The notes: a model not told the origin generated them from the sequence alone. A stretch of DNA of 47,888 nt from Deltaproteobacteria bacterium (GCA_947486185.1 CANKTH010000027.1:1-47888), one strand, 5' to 3'. Positions 25,941 to 38,104 are shown, counted from the first letter of the stretch. Numbers and translations: made by a program.

Positions 25941-27385
25941 ACTCCACCCTGCGGCGACGACTCGCCTACGGCTCCAACGCCACGCTCGTCACCATCCTCT
26001 TGATCACCACGGTGATCCTACTCTATGTGGTGTTGGAACCCTACCGCGTCCGTGTAGACCTCTCCGCGGACCAGGGCAGCGTGTTGATGGCCGACACGGC
26101 CAACAAGCTCCGCCTGCTCCAAGCCGACGGCGAGACGGTGACCATCACGGCTTTCTCGGCCCAGGAAGGAAAAAAGGAGGCTTATTTCAAGAACCGCGCG
26201 CTGCGGGACCTCGTTGAGGAGCTCGACTACGCCTCACCGATCGTGGAGAGCCAGTTTGTGGACTTTGACCGCGAACGGCTCACCGCGGAACGCCTGGGCG
26301 TCACCGAGTACGGCACCGTGGTCATCCAACGCGGCGACGCTCGGGTGGACCTGAAGGACCGTGAGCTGTTCCGGCGTGTCGGCAAGGGAGCGGACAAGGC
26401 GCTGGAGTTTCTCGGTGAAACCGCGATAAATCAGGCTTTTTCGCAGCTCATGAGCGACAGCCGCCGGACGATCTACGCGCTGGTAGGCCACGGTGAGCTC
26501 GACCCCGAAGATCGGGAGCCGGGCGGGCTCGCGGAGCTCGCGGCCGCCGCCCGACAGGAACATTATGACCTCAAACGCCTCGATCTGCTACGAGCCGAAG
26601 AGGCGCCGCGGATCCCTGACGACGCGGCGGGCGTGCTGGTGCTCCGTCCACGTGTGCCGCTGACCGCCGTCGAAGAGGATCTCCTCCTCGGCTGGGTAGC
26701 CTCGGGCGGCGGCTTGATGATGGCGGTAGAGCCCCAGGGCGTGGTGCCATCGGCTCTCGGGCGTGTCGGCGTGGTCGTGCCCGACGGCCTCGTCCTCGAC
26801 AAGCTGCTGGTATTTCCCTACAAAGATCGGCCGGTTCCGCGATACCGGAATCACATCGTCACCCAAGCGCTCGCCGACGAGCTCTTGGTGACCGTGCTCG
26901 CGGGCGTCGCGCCCCTTCAAGCTTCCGTACCGCCGCTCGAAGGAGTACGATCAACCACGCTCTTGGAGACCTCGCGCGATGGGTGGATCGAGCGGGGCGG
27001 CGCACTCCTCAACGGAGAGGCGCAGTTCGAGCCGGAGATCGACACGAAGGGTCCCGCGGCGATGGCGCTCGCGCTTGAGCTCAGCCGGGACTCGGGCCTG
27101 GTGAAACGGGGGACGGCGCGGGTGCTGGTGCTCGGGGACGCCGACGTCTTCAGCAATGCGCTCCTCGCCGAAGGCCCGGGGAACGTCACCTTTGCGGTTA
27201 ACTGCCTCCGCTGGCTGGTGGGCGACGACGGCCGACTCTCGATGGTGGGCCGTCCGCAGGCGGTCCGCCGCCTGACCTTGTCCAGCGACGACCTGGCCGC
27301 GCTCCGGTGGGTGGTGATCGGCCTCGGGCCGATGTTGGCGGTAGTGCTCGGCGCGGCGATGTGGGCGAGGCGGAGAGGACGATGA
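25937..27385 (+). CDS. GldG-family ABC transporter auxiliary protein
   Basis: A 482-aa protein with an N-terminal membrane segment (about residues 16-36), a large periplasmic region and a C-terminal membrane segment (about 456-478) followed by ARRRGR. The periplasmic part is the GldG/IFT52-like ABC-auxiliary domain, with RVDLSADQGSVLMADTANKL near the start and RTIYALVGHGELDPED in the middle. It partners the GldA/GldF-type transporter. It overlaps the permease and DUF4340 genes by 4 bases on each side. Confidence 0.87.
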   Translation: MNSTLRRRLAYGSNATLVTILLITTVILLYVVLEPYRVRVDLSADQGSVLMADTANKLRLLQADGETVTITAFSAQEGKKEAYFKNRALRDLVEELDYASPIVESQFVDFDRERLTAERLGVTEYGTVVIQRGDARVDLKDRELFRRVGKGADKALEFLGETAINQAFSQLMSDSRRTIYALVGHGELDPEDREPGGLAELAAAARQEHYDLKRLDLLRAEEAPRIPDDAAGVLVLRPRVPLTAVEEDLLLGWVASGGGLMMAVEPQGVVPSALGRVGVVVPDGLVLDKLLVFPYKDRPVPRYRNHIVTQALADELLVTVLAGVAPLQASVPPLEGVRSTTLLETSRDGWIERGGALLNGEAQFEPEIDTKGPAAMALALELSRDSGLVKRGTARVLVLGDADVFSNALLAEGPGNVTFAVNCLRWLVGDDGRLSMVGRPQAVRRLTLSSDDLAALRWVVIGLGPMLAVVLGAAMWARRRGR

Positions 27386-28899
27386 AGGCCTTTCGAGGAA
27401 CGTTGTTCGCGCTGGTGGCGCTGCTCCTGGTCACCGGCTTGTGGTACGCCGGCCAACCGGAACCGGCCGCCGTCAAACCCGTCACGGCGAAGAACCAGAA
27501 GAAGGAGACGGGGCTGCCCCTGTTTGTCTTCGAGAAGGCCGACATGGTCAAGGTCGAGGTCAAACGCACAGAAGGGACGATCGTCCTCGCCGAGCGCGCC
27601 GACGGCTGGTGGCTCGAAGGCGAGAACCTGCGGGCGAGCAAATCGATGGTCAACCGTGTGAAACACCAACTCCACGACCTCGTGGCCCGCGCGACGGTCA
27701 TCGAGAACCCGGGCGAAGACGCCCTCTACGGCTTCGGCGCCGACGCTATCCACGTGACCCTGCACTTCCGTGACGGCAGCTCCCGCGAGTTCGACGCAGG
27801 AGATCCCAACCCCTCGGGGGTGAGCTTCTACATCCGGCCAAACCCGGGAGACGCGGTCTACACCGTCAAGAAGAGTGCTGTCGACTATTACGCCTTGTCC
27901 CTCGCGGAGTTCCGGGAACGACGCTTCGCGACCTTCGACTCCAAGGACGTGGACCAGCTCGAAGCGACACTCGCGAACGGGCATCACCTCAAGCTCCAAC
28001 GCTCAGGCGACCACGAGTGGGAGCTGCTGGCGCCACGCACCTTCCCGGCCAACGACAGCGAGGTCCGGAGCCTGCTCGGGCGGGTATCCGCGGCCAAGGC
28101 GATCCAGTTCATCGCCGACGACGTGAAGGACCTGTCCGCGTACGGTCTCGACACCCCTGAGGCCAGGATCGCCGTACGCTTCTCCTCCCGTGATCCACTC
28201 ACGCTGTTGGTCGGCCGCCCGACCGGCGAGATCGACGGCTCATACCCCACCTCTTACGCGATGTTGGAAGGTGAAGGCTCGGTCTACGCGATTCGTAACG
28301 GTCTCTTGGAAGACTACGCGGCGCCCGTGGAGAGTCTCCGGCTCACCCGGTTTGCCCGTATGGAGATCAACGATCTCACCGAGGTCGTGGCCACCCTCGA
28401 TGACCATGGTAAAGACAAGGATCTGAGCCACACGGTGGTGATCCGACAGGAGGCGAACCGGTGGCTGTGGGACGACGGGGTGCCGGTGCCGGGGAGCACA
28501 CCGAGCCGGGTCGGCATCCGGGCGAGCTCGATCGAGTCCGAGGAGTTCGTCGCGGAGGAAGCAGACGACGCCCGCTACGGCTTCGACCGCCCACTCATCA
28601 CGGTGGAGCTCAAGGAGAGCACCGGCCGCGTGCGCACCCTGCTCGTGGGCAAGGCAGCAGCGCCCGGAAAACGTCCGGAGGGCGAGCCTTATGACCGATA
28701 CTACGCGCGGGTCCGGGAGTCGCCGGAGGTCTACATCGTCGACTCTGGGGTGCTCGAGGTTGTGAAGGACCTCATGCGCGAACACAACCGGAAGGCCACA
28801 GCGGACGACGAAAAAGCGGTGCGCCGCGAACGAATCGAACAGAACACGGGGGCGGCTCCCGCGGCGGGCGCTCCGACCAACCCGGAGAAGGCGCCGTGA
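27382..28899 (+). CDS. DUF4340 domain protein
   Basis: A 505-aa protein with one N-terminal membrane anchor (about residues 5-24) and a long periplasmic domain matching the DUF4340 pattern: KADMVKVEVKRTEGTIVLAE, WWLEGENLRASKSMVNRVKH, and repeated AYGLDTPEARIAV- and RYGFDRPLITVEL-type units. Two tandem copies of this beta-rich unit are visible (about residues 40-240 and 250-480). Such genes regularly follow gldG. The ATG at 27382 overlaps the gldG-like stop. Its own stop overlaps the GTG of the selenoprotein candidate. Biochemical function unknown. Confidence 0.85.
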   Translation: MKAFRGTLFALVALLLVTGLWYAGQPEPAAVKPVTAKNQKKETGLPLFVFEKADMVKVEVKRTEGTIVLAERADGWWLEGENLRASKSMVNRVKHQLHDLVARATVIENPGEDALYGFGADAIHVTLHFRDGSSREFDAGDPNPSGVSFYIRPNPGDAVYTVKKSAVDYYALSLAEFRERRFATFDSKDVDQLEATLANGHHLKLQRSGDHEWELLAPRTFPANDSEVRSLLGRVSAAKAIQFIADDVKDLSAYGLDTPEARIAVRFSSRDPLTLLVGRPTGEIDGSYPTSYAMLEGEGSVYAIRNGLLEDYAAPVESLRLTRFARMEINDLTEVVATLDDHGKDKDLSHTVVIRQEANRWLWDDGVPVPGSTPSRVGIRASSIESEEFVAEEADDARYGFDRPLITVELKESTGRVRTLLVGKAAAPGKRPEGEPYDRYYARVRESPEVYIVDSGVLEVVKDLMREHNRKATADDEKAVRRERIEQNTGAAPAAGAPTNPEKAP

Positions 28900-30479
28900 C
28901 ACTGCTCTGGCCGGTGCTCTCATTAATGTTGGGGTGCGCCACCGACGGCGAGGGCGCGAAGACCACGACCGCCCCTACGGGCGAAGCCAGGACGCTGAAG
29001 CTCGTCTATTCTGGGAACAACGACGGGGAATACGAGCCCTGTGGTTGACCCAAACATCCTCTGGGCGGTCTGTCCAGGCGAAACACCCTCCTCTCCCAGC
29101 TCCGAGCCAGCGGCGATCCCGTGGTCGTATTCGACGCCGGCAACCTCTACAGCAAGAGCGCGCGGGTACCCGAGGCCCAACGCGCCGAAGCGTTTAGCAA
29201 AGCTACGCTGATCGCGGAGGCGGTCAAGCTGGGCGCACCCGACGGGCTCAACGTCGCGACGGGAGACCTCGCCTTTGGCCTGGCGTGGCTCAAGGAGACC
29301 AGCCAGCGGTTGGAGCTCCCGACGATCTCGGCCAACCTCTCGTGCTCGGGCGAGGCGCCTTTTCCCCCGGGACGGGTCGTCGAGCGAGCCGGGCTGAGGA
29401 TCGGCGTCGTCGGCGTCGCGGGCAAAGATGTGGACAGCCCCGGCTGTGTCGCCGGCGACCCGGTTCCCGCCGTACAAGCGGCGATCCAGAGCTTGGGGGC
29501 TGCGGACTTCTGGGTCGTCCTCTCGGGAGGGCGGAACGACGAAGACCAGCGCCTGCTTGACGCGGTGCCCGAGATCAACCTGCTCATCAACGGCGAAGAG
29601 AGGAAGGAGCATCTGAATCCTCGGGCTACCGCGGCTGGAGACCTGCGGCTTGCGGCCGGCTCCCGCGGAAAGAAGCTGGGGGTGCTCGAGGTGCGCCACC
29701 TGCCCGGCGCGACCCGCTTTCGTGACGTCGGCGCCTACGCCCAGCTCGCGGAGAAGAAGGACAAATACACCTCGCAGATCGCCGAGCTCACTCGGAAACT
29801 GACGGACACCGAGGACGGAGTGGAGGCGGCGCGTCTTCAACGCCGACTCGACTACTACGGCAAGGAGCTCAAGGAGGTCGAGGCAGAGCTCGCAGCCGCC
29901 TCTGCGAACTCCGGGCCGGCGCACGAGTCCACCCACCGACTCCTCGAGCTCGACGCCACGGTCACCGACGACCCGGCGACCGCCGCCCTGATCACGGCGT
30001 TGAAGGACGAGCTTAGCCGTGGCGCCCCCGTGGTGGACACCCTCGCCACCGCCACGGGCCCCTTTGTCGGCTCCGCGGCGTGCGCCGGCTGCCACGGGGC
30101 CCAGACGGCACAGTGGTCCACGACCCCGCACGCCGCCGCATATACCAGCCTCGTCGCCCAGAATCGGCATCGTGACTCGGACTGCTACACCTGTCACGTC
30201 ACCGGCGCGCTTCACCCGGATGGACCAAAGTCGGCTTTTGCCGTGCGTGGACTCGAGGGGGTCGGGTGTGAGTCCTGCCACGGCGCGGGCCGCGAACACG
30301 CGGCCAACCCCGGCGCGGTGCGCATGAACGCCACGCCGGCCGAAACGGCTTGTACAAGCTGCCATGATGGCGTCAAGGACGAGGGCCGCTTCGATCCGGC
30401 GAGCTACCTGCCCAAGGTGCGCCATAGCTCGACCGGCGCGCCGACGGCGACCCCGCCGACACCGCCGCCTGCGCCATGA
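28896..30479 (+). CDS. Candidate selenoprotein: 5'-nucleotidase-like/tetrahaem cytochrome c lipoprotein
   Basis: The GTG at 28896 overlaps the DUF4340 stop (GTGA), like the other junctions of this operon. It opens a lipoprotein signal, lipobox LMLGC with Cys14. The frame continues LVYSGNNDGEYEPCG to an in-frame TGA at 29046 (codon 51) and then stays open in the same frame to 30479. It resumes PKHPLGGLSRRNTLL, so the TGA sits at the second Cys of an EPCGC-x-LGGLxRR pattern I recognise in metallophosphatase-like cytochromes. Read as Sec the product is 527 aa: a degenerate metallophosphatase domain (34-260; the GNHE motif became TGDLAF), a coiled coil (280-337), and haem sites CAGCH (396), CYTCH (430), CESCH (458) and CTSCH (486). 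Automated callers would cut it at 29121. The alternative is a nonsense mutation or a sequencing error. Confidence 0.8.
29046..29080 (+). promoter_or_regulatory. UGA codon plus bacterial SECIS-like hairpin
   Basis: Just after the TGA (29046-29048), bases 29060-29066 pair with 29072-29078 (7 bp, two of them G-U) and expose the loop GGUCU. Two further pairs can extend the stem past a C-C mismatch. GGTCTG starts 19 bases after the TGA (six intervening codons), the same sequence and position I recall for the SelB-binding loop of E. coli fdhF. The codons here (AAA, CAT, CCT, GGT, AGG, CGA) are unusual for this GC-rich genome, consistent with selection on RNA structure. This is from my own base-pairing by eye; no folding program was run. 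Confidence 0.7.
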
Positions 30480-31453
30480 AGGTCCTCGGCATCGAGAGCT
30501 CGTGCGACGAGACGGCCGCCGCCGTGGTCGGCGCCGAGGGGCTCCTCTCCGACATCATCCACAGCCAGACCGTCCACGAGCAGTACGGGGGCGTAGTGCC
30601 CGAGGTCGCGAGCCGCGCACACGCCGAGAACATCGTCGCCACCTGCCGTGCCGCGCTCGCCGGCGCAGGCATCGTACGGCCCGACGCGGTGGCAGCCACC
30701 AGCGGCCCTGGGCTGCTGGGCGCCGTCCTGGTGGGCCACTGTTTCGCGAAGGCGTCCGCTATCGCCTGGGGCGTACCGTTCATCGGGATCAACCATCTCG
30801 AAGGTCACCTGCTGGCGCCGCTCCTGGACGCCCCCGACCTTGAGTGGCCATGGATCTCGCTCCTGGTGAGCGGCGGACACACGACGCTCTACCTGGCCGA
30901 AGGTCTCGGGAAGTACCGAGTTCTTGGCGAGACCATCGACGATGCCGCTGGTGAGGCCTTCGACAAGGTCGCGCGGGTGTGCGGCCTCGGGTACCCGGGC
31001 GGCCCCGCGATCGAGGCCCTCGCCCGACACGGCGACGCTGGGCGCTTCTCGCTGCCGCGTCCGCTACGTGGCCAGCTCAACCTGAGCTTCTCGGGGCTGA
31101 AGACCGCGGTGATCCAGCTGGCCGCGCGCGAGCCGGACGCGAACAAAGCCGACATCGCCGCTGCTTTTCAGGACGCCGTGGTGGATGTGCTCGTCAGCCG
31201 CGTCGTGCGCGCCGCCGCAGAGACCGGCGTCCGCCGCGTGACGATCGGCGGCGGGGTCGCCGCCAACACCGCGCTCCGCGAAGCGCTCCGGCAGACCGAC
31301 CTCGAGCTCTACCTCCCGCCCCGCGCACGATGCACCGACAACGCCGCGATGATTGCGCTGGCCGGTCGGCTGCGTCTGCTCGCCGGCGAGTCGAGCGCGC
31401 TCGATCTCACCGCGCGCGCCCGGTGGACACCCTCCGAGCTTCTCCCTCCTTGA
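30476..31453 (+). CDS. tsaD: tRNA N6-threonylcarbamoyladenosine transferase TsaD
   Basis: TsaD transfers the threonylcarbamoyl group to A37 of ANN-decoding tRNAs, with TsaB and TsaE. Signatures are GIESSCDETAAAVV at the N-terminus, ATSGPGLLGAVLVG, the metal-binding NHLEGHLLAPLL, LVSGGHTTL, and GGGVAANTALRE near the end. At 325 aa it is the usual length. The ATG overlaps the stop of the upstream cytochrome gene by 4 bases, making it the last member of the gld-type operon. tsaB lies at 44334. Confidence 0.96.
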   Translation: MKVLGIESSCDETAAAVVGAEGLLSDIIHSQTVHEQYGGVVPEVASRAHAENIVATCRAALAGAGIVRPDAVAATSGPGLLGAVLVGHCFAKASAIAWGVPFIGINHLEGHLLAPLLDAPDLEWPWISLLVSGGHTTLYLAEGLGKYRVLGETIDDAAGEAFDKVARVCGLGYPGGPAIEALARHGDAGRFSLPRPLRGQLNLSFSGLKTAVIQLAAREPDANKADIAAAFQDAVVDVLVSRVVRAAAETGVRRVTIGGGVAANTALREALRQTDLELYLPPRARCTDNAAMIALAGRLRLLAGESSALDLTARARWTPSELLPP

Positions 31454-31480
31454 ACCACCGGTCTTGCCGCCGAGGCGTCC

Positions 31481-32311
31481 ATGCCCTTTGCCCGTAAACG
31501 TTTCGGCCAGCACTTCCTGCACGCGCCCGAGGTAGTGGCGCGTATCGTACGCGCGGCGGCGATCCGACCGGGCGACCGCGTCTTGGAGATCGGCCCGGGT
31601 CGCGGCGCGCTCACCCGTGCGCTGCTCGACGCGGGCGCCGAGTTGACCGCGTTGGAGCTTGATCGGGACCTCGCCGCGGGGCTTCGGCGGGAGTTTCCAG
31701 AGCTGAGGCTCGTCGAAGGGGACGGGCTGAAGATCGACCTGGAGGAGCTCTGTCCCGGCCCGAACTGGATCGTGTGCTCCAACCTTCCCTACAACGTAGG
31801 TACGCCGATCCTGGTGCGGCTGCTCTCGGCGCCGGAGCGGTTCCGTCACCTGGTGGTGATGCTCCAGAAGGAGGTCGGTGAGCGCCTCGCTGCCGACATC
31901 TGCAGTCCGGACTATGGCTCGCTTTCTGTGTTTTCGCAGGCTCGCGCTGCCGTGGAGCGCTGCTTCCTGGTACCACCGGGGGCATTCCGGCCCCCGCCCA
32001 AGGTGGACTCGGTGGTGATGCGCCTCGATCTCTACCCGGCGCCCCGCCTCGGCGGCGTGGATCCGGCCCATCATGAGCGAGTGGTGCGGGCTGGCTTCGG
32101 TTTACGCCGGAAGACCTTGAGAAACTCGCTTGGCCAGCACTGGAGCGCGGCATCGATCGACGCCGCCTGTTCTGCGGCTCAGGTGGATCCCGGGCTCCGC
32201 GCCGAAGCCCTGGACCTCCCCGCGTGGAACCGGCTGGCCGCCGCGCTCCCGAGCACCCAACCCCGGATCGTCGCGCAGCCCGAACCGGCGAACCCCGAGC
32301 CTATCGGTTAG
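31481..32311 (+). CDS. rsmA: 16S rRNA dimethyladenosine transferase RsmA (KsgA)
   Basis: RsmA dimethylates A1518 and A1519 of 16S rRNA using SAM. Present are the N-terminal RKRFGQHFLHAPEVVARIV, the SAM-binding VLEIGPGRGALTRALL, ELDRDLAAGL, the catalytic NLPYN, and FRPPPKVDSVVMRL. At 276 aa it is normal. It starts with ATG, 27 bases after tsaD. The last 25 residues are a Pro-rich tail. Confidence 0.95.
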   Translation: MPFARKRFGQHFLHAPEVVARIVRAAAIRPGDRVLEIGPGRGALTRALLDAGAELTALELDRDLAAGLRREFPELRLVEGDGLKIDLEELCPGPNWIVCSNLPYNVGTPILVRLLSAPERFRHLVVMLQKEVGERLAADICSPDYGSLSVFSQARAAVERCFLVPPGAFRPPPKVDSVVMRLDLYPAPRLGGVDPAHHERVVRAGFGLRRKTLRNSLGQHWSAASIDAACSAAQVDPGLRAEALDLPAWNRLAAALPSTQPRIVAQPEPANPEPIG

Positions 32312-32360
32312 GCCCCCTCACCGGCTTTTCTGCGGCAGACCGCAGGCGAGGAGACTTGAG

Positions 32361-33122
32361 ATGCGGATGACCTCGTGCGGCATGACCGACGTTGGGATAA
32401 AACGAACCAACAACGAGGACAACTACCTCATCAACGACGAACTCAACCTCTTCGTGGTCTGCGACGGCATGGGGGGCCACGCGGGTGGGGAGTTCGCCAG
32501 CGCGATTGCGGTCAACACCGTCGAAGAAGTGCTCGCCAACCTGGAGACTACGCCCGAGATCGAGGCGGCGAGGGAAGAGGGCACCGTTGAGGTCGTGCGT
32601 GAGCGCCTGCGCTACGCGATCCGGTTGGCGGGCAAGCGCATCTTCGAAAAAGCATCGGCTGAGGTCGAGTATCGCGGCATGGGCACCACCTGCCTCGTAG
32701 TGCTCGTGGACAGCGGCAACGCGTTCATCGGTCATGTCGGCGACAGCCGCAGCTACCTCGTGCGCGAAGGCCGCATCGAGCAGCTCACCGAAGACCACTC
32801 CCTGGTGAACGAGAAGGTCCGCGCCGGCCTGCTCACCCCCGAACAGGCCAGGACGCACCGACTCAAAAACATCATCACCCGCTCGCTCGGCTACACCGAA
32901 GAGGTGGAGATCGACATCCAGGTCCGGGCCGTGCGGCGGGGCGACCGATTCGTCCTGTGCTCGGACGGTTTGTCCAACCTGGTCGAGACCGCGGAGATGG
33001 GCGAGCTCGCCCGCTCCTTGAGCCCGCAGGACGCGGTGCGCCAGCTCATCCACCTGGCCTGCGAGCGCGGTGGAGACGACAACATCACCTGTGTGCTCGC
33101 CCGGGTGGACGAGGTTGCCTGA
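32361..33122 (+). CDS. PP2C-type Ser/Thr protein phosphatase
   Basis: A 253-aa cytoplasmic metal-dependent phosphatase. The PP2C motifs appear in order: TDVGIKRTNNEDNYLI (metal Asp), VCDGMGGHAGGEFAS, GHVGDSRSYLVREG, LCSDGLSNLV and GGDDNITCVLARV. The ATG at 32361 follows GAGGAGAC; the frame is open further upstream, but that part overlaps rsmA. No kinase gene is present in the window. The end overlaps the M23 peptidase start by 8 bases. Confidence 0.93.
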   Translation: MRMTSCGMTDVGIKRTNNEDNYLINDELNLFVVCDGMGGHAGGEFASAIAVNTVEEVLANLETTPEIEAAREEGTVEVVRERLRYAIRLAGKRIFEKASAEVEYRGMGTTCLVVLVDSGNAFIGHVGDSRSYLVREGRIEQLTEDHSLVNEKVRAGLLTPEQARTHRLKNIITRSLGYTEEVEIDIQVRAVRRGDRFVLCSDGLSNLVETAEMGELARSLSPQDAVRQLIHLACERGGDDNITCVLARVDEVA

Positions 33123-34086
33123 GGTCCGGACCCTGAGGCGCGCCGCCGCCTCGCCCGACCCAGCGCCACCGCAAGAATCCACCTTCACGTTCCTTTTTGT
33201 GCCTTCCCACGGCCGAGGGGAGGTGCGTCAGCTCGCGCTCGGCGTAGGCCAGCTCCGCGCCGCTGCGGTCACCGTCGCCGCCGTCGGCGGGCTCCTCGTC
33301 GCGGCCCTCTCGGCCCAGCTCTACACCTTGCCTCGTGTCTTGGGCCATGACGCGCTCGTCGCCGAAAACAAGGCGCTCCAAGCGGAGATCACCGAGGTCC
33401 GGCACGAGCTCGTCCGGGTGGAGACGCTGGTGGCGCGGGTGCAGGCTTACGATGAGCGCCTGCGTGAGCTCGGCGGACGCGGCCTGCTCCCCGGCTTCGG
33501 GCCGCTCGATGACAACGAAGTCAGCGCCTATGAGGGCTGGCTTTCGGGCGTGGAGCTGCCTCGGGAGGTCGGACCGGGCGACGCCGGCGCTCGCGCTCGC
33601 CGCGTGGCGCTGGAGCTGAGCGCCTTGATCCCCGAGATCGACGAGCTCAGCGGCCCCATCGAACAGTGGGCCGCGCTCGAAGGCGCGCTGCCGCAGGTGT
33701 GGCCCACGGAGCCCGACGAGCCGGTGACCTCCCTGTTCGGCTGGCGTCGATCACCGTTCAACCAGCGTTGGAAGTTCCATGCGGGCATCGACGTGGGCGC
33801 TCACTACGGCACGCCGATCTACGCGACGGCTGGCGGCATCGTGACCTTCGCGGACTGGCACGCCGGCCTCGGGCGGATGGTGGAGATCGACCACGGCGCC
33901 GGGATCAGCAGTCGATCCGGCCACGCCTCGGAGCTCCTGGTGCAGGCGGGCGACGAGGTGCTCCCAGGGGACGTGATCGCCCTTGTTGGGAGCTCAGGCC
34001 AATCTACCGGTGCACACCTACACTATGAGCTGTTGCTCGACGGAGAGCAGGTCAATCCGCTGGACTACCTGCCGCGCGGTGAATAG
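33115..34086 (+). CDS. M23-family peptidase (LysM-less, membrane-anchored)
   Basis: A murein hydrolase-type protein of 323 aa. A short cytoplasmic part with FTFLFVPSHGRGEVRQLALG precedes one membrane segment (about 46-68). A coiled coil (about 80-120) follows, then a C-terminal M23 domain with the zinc-site patterns FHAGIDVGAHYGTPIYATA (His and Asp) and GAHLHYELLLDG (His-x-His). The usual Y-x-H-L loop reads SGHASELL, keeping the His. Such proteins either cut peptidoglycan cross-links or activate other amidases. The TTG at 33115 overlaps the phosphatase gene; a start after the FTFLFVP segment is possible but would delete conserved residues. Confidence 0.87.
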   Translation: MPEVRTLRRAAASPDPAPPQESTFTFLFVPSHGRGEVRQLALGVGQLRAAAVTVAAVGGLLVAALSAQLYTLPRVLGHDALVAENKALQAEITEVRHELVRVETLVARVQAYDERLRELGGRGLLPGFGPLDDNEVSAYEGWLSGVELPREVGPGDAGARARRVALELSALIPEIDELSGPIEQWAALEGALPQVWPTEPDEPVTSLFGWRRSPFNQRWKFHAGIDVGAHYGTPIYATAGGIVTFADWHAGLGRMVEIDHGAGISSRSGHASELLVQAGDEVLPGDVIALVGSSGQSTGAHLHYELLLDGEQVNPLDYLPRGE

Positions 34087-34126
34087 CCCGTGGGGCCGGC
34101 GGAGCACCCGCCCTGGAGCCCGCCCC

Positions 34127-36864
<2,738 letters not shown>

Positions 36865-36868
<4 letters not shown>

Positions 36869-38094
36869 GGCTGGTTGGCCAGCCGGCTCACCCGACCCGG
36901 GCGCGCGCCGCCGCAATACCCGCGCTGGGCCTCCTCATCTCGGCGCTCCTCGCCCCCGCGTGTGCGCCCCCACCAGCTCGTCCGGTGCCGAGCCCTTGTA
37001 CGCTGAGCCGAGCCCCGGCGCCGGGGCCGCTCGCCGACAAACGTGCAGGGCTCCAAACGCAGGCCCCCAGCTCCGAAGCGCTCGTGGCCCTCGCGCGCGT
37101 CTACGTGGAAGAGGCGAGGATCTCGGGAGACAGCGGCTTTTACACCCTCGCCGACCAGGCCTGTGCGTGTGCGCTCGAGACCGCGCCGGGCGACCCCGCG
37201 GTCCGGCTCACCCAAGCCGAGGTCTGGCTTCAGCTTCACCGGTTCGCTGAGGCCGAGGCGACCGCGTCGGAAATCTTCGATGCGGAACCCACGGTTTTTG
37301 CCGCCCAGGTCCTGGGCGACGCGCGCGCCGAGCTCGGCCGCCTGGACGCAGCCGCCGGAGCTTACCAGTTCGCCGCCGACCGCGCGCCGGGTCCAGGCCT
37401 GTACGACCGGATCGCATACTTACGCTGGTCTTGGGGCGATTATCCGGGCGCGATGGAGCTCCAGGCGCGCGCGATCGCCGCCTCCCCCCCGGGCAGCGAG
37501 AGCTGGGCCTGGTCGATGACCATGACGGCGTGGTGGAGCGCGATGCACGGTCAGCCGGCCACCGGCCTGGACACGGTGCTCAGCGTTCGCCCCGACTACG
37601 GCCCCGCCCTGTTCCACCGCGCCCGGATTCGGCTCCACAACGGTGACGCGGTTGGCGCGCGGACGGATCTCGCCCGGGCTCCTACGAGCTTCGAGGCGCG
37701 ACGGCTGGCCCATGAGCTGGGCGACGACGGCGACCTGAGGGCCGCGTGCGCGCTCGACCGCCGAGGCTGCGCCGCCTGGCTCCTCCCCACGGAGCCGAGC
37801 GCCGCCTACGCTCTCCTCGTCGAAGAGCAGCGAGAACGCCAGGACGCAGCGACGCTCGCGGCGCTCGCCTGGGCCGAACGTGAGACGGGCAGGGACGGCG
37901 CACCCCACGCCGAAGCCGCGAAAGCTACCGGCACCATCGATCCGCGCACCCTGCTCTTCATCGGCTTGACCCTGGATCAGGCCGAGATCCTCGAGCGCGC
38001 CCTCGGGTCCGGACCGGGGCTCCTCCCCTCCGAGGTGGCGCTCGCGAAAGCGGCGCTCGCGACACGCGAGCCGTTGCCAGCCCGCACCCCGTAG
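36865..38094 (+). CDS. TPR-containing putative lipoprotein
   Basis: The GTG at 36865 overlaps the secA stop. The 409-aa product starts with an Arg-rich region and a hydrophobic stretch ending LLAPAC, a plausible lipobox with Cys near residue 33. The rest is TPR-like helical pairs (about 65-250), including ALVALARVYVEEARISGD and RLTQAEVWLQLHRFAEAEA, and a less regular C-terminal part to 409. Overlap with secA suggests co-translation. No named family is recognised. An open frame reaching back to 36811 inside secA is not a credible start. Confidence 0.8.
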
Positions 38095-38104
38095 GATAGA
38101 CGCC

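Noticed and set aside
28896..29048. Pseudogene with a nonsense mutation
   Set aside because: Not excluded, but the long downstream frame is fully open with normal codon use, and the SECIS-like loop at the right distance makes Sec decoding the better explanation.
29121..30479. Cytochrome gene starting at the GTG at 29121 as a complete, ordinary CDS
   Set aside because: It would lack any signal peptide although c-type haems need export, has no ribosome site, and leaves a 221-base gap in a tightly overlapped operon whose in-frame sequence encodes a lipobox and EPCG.
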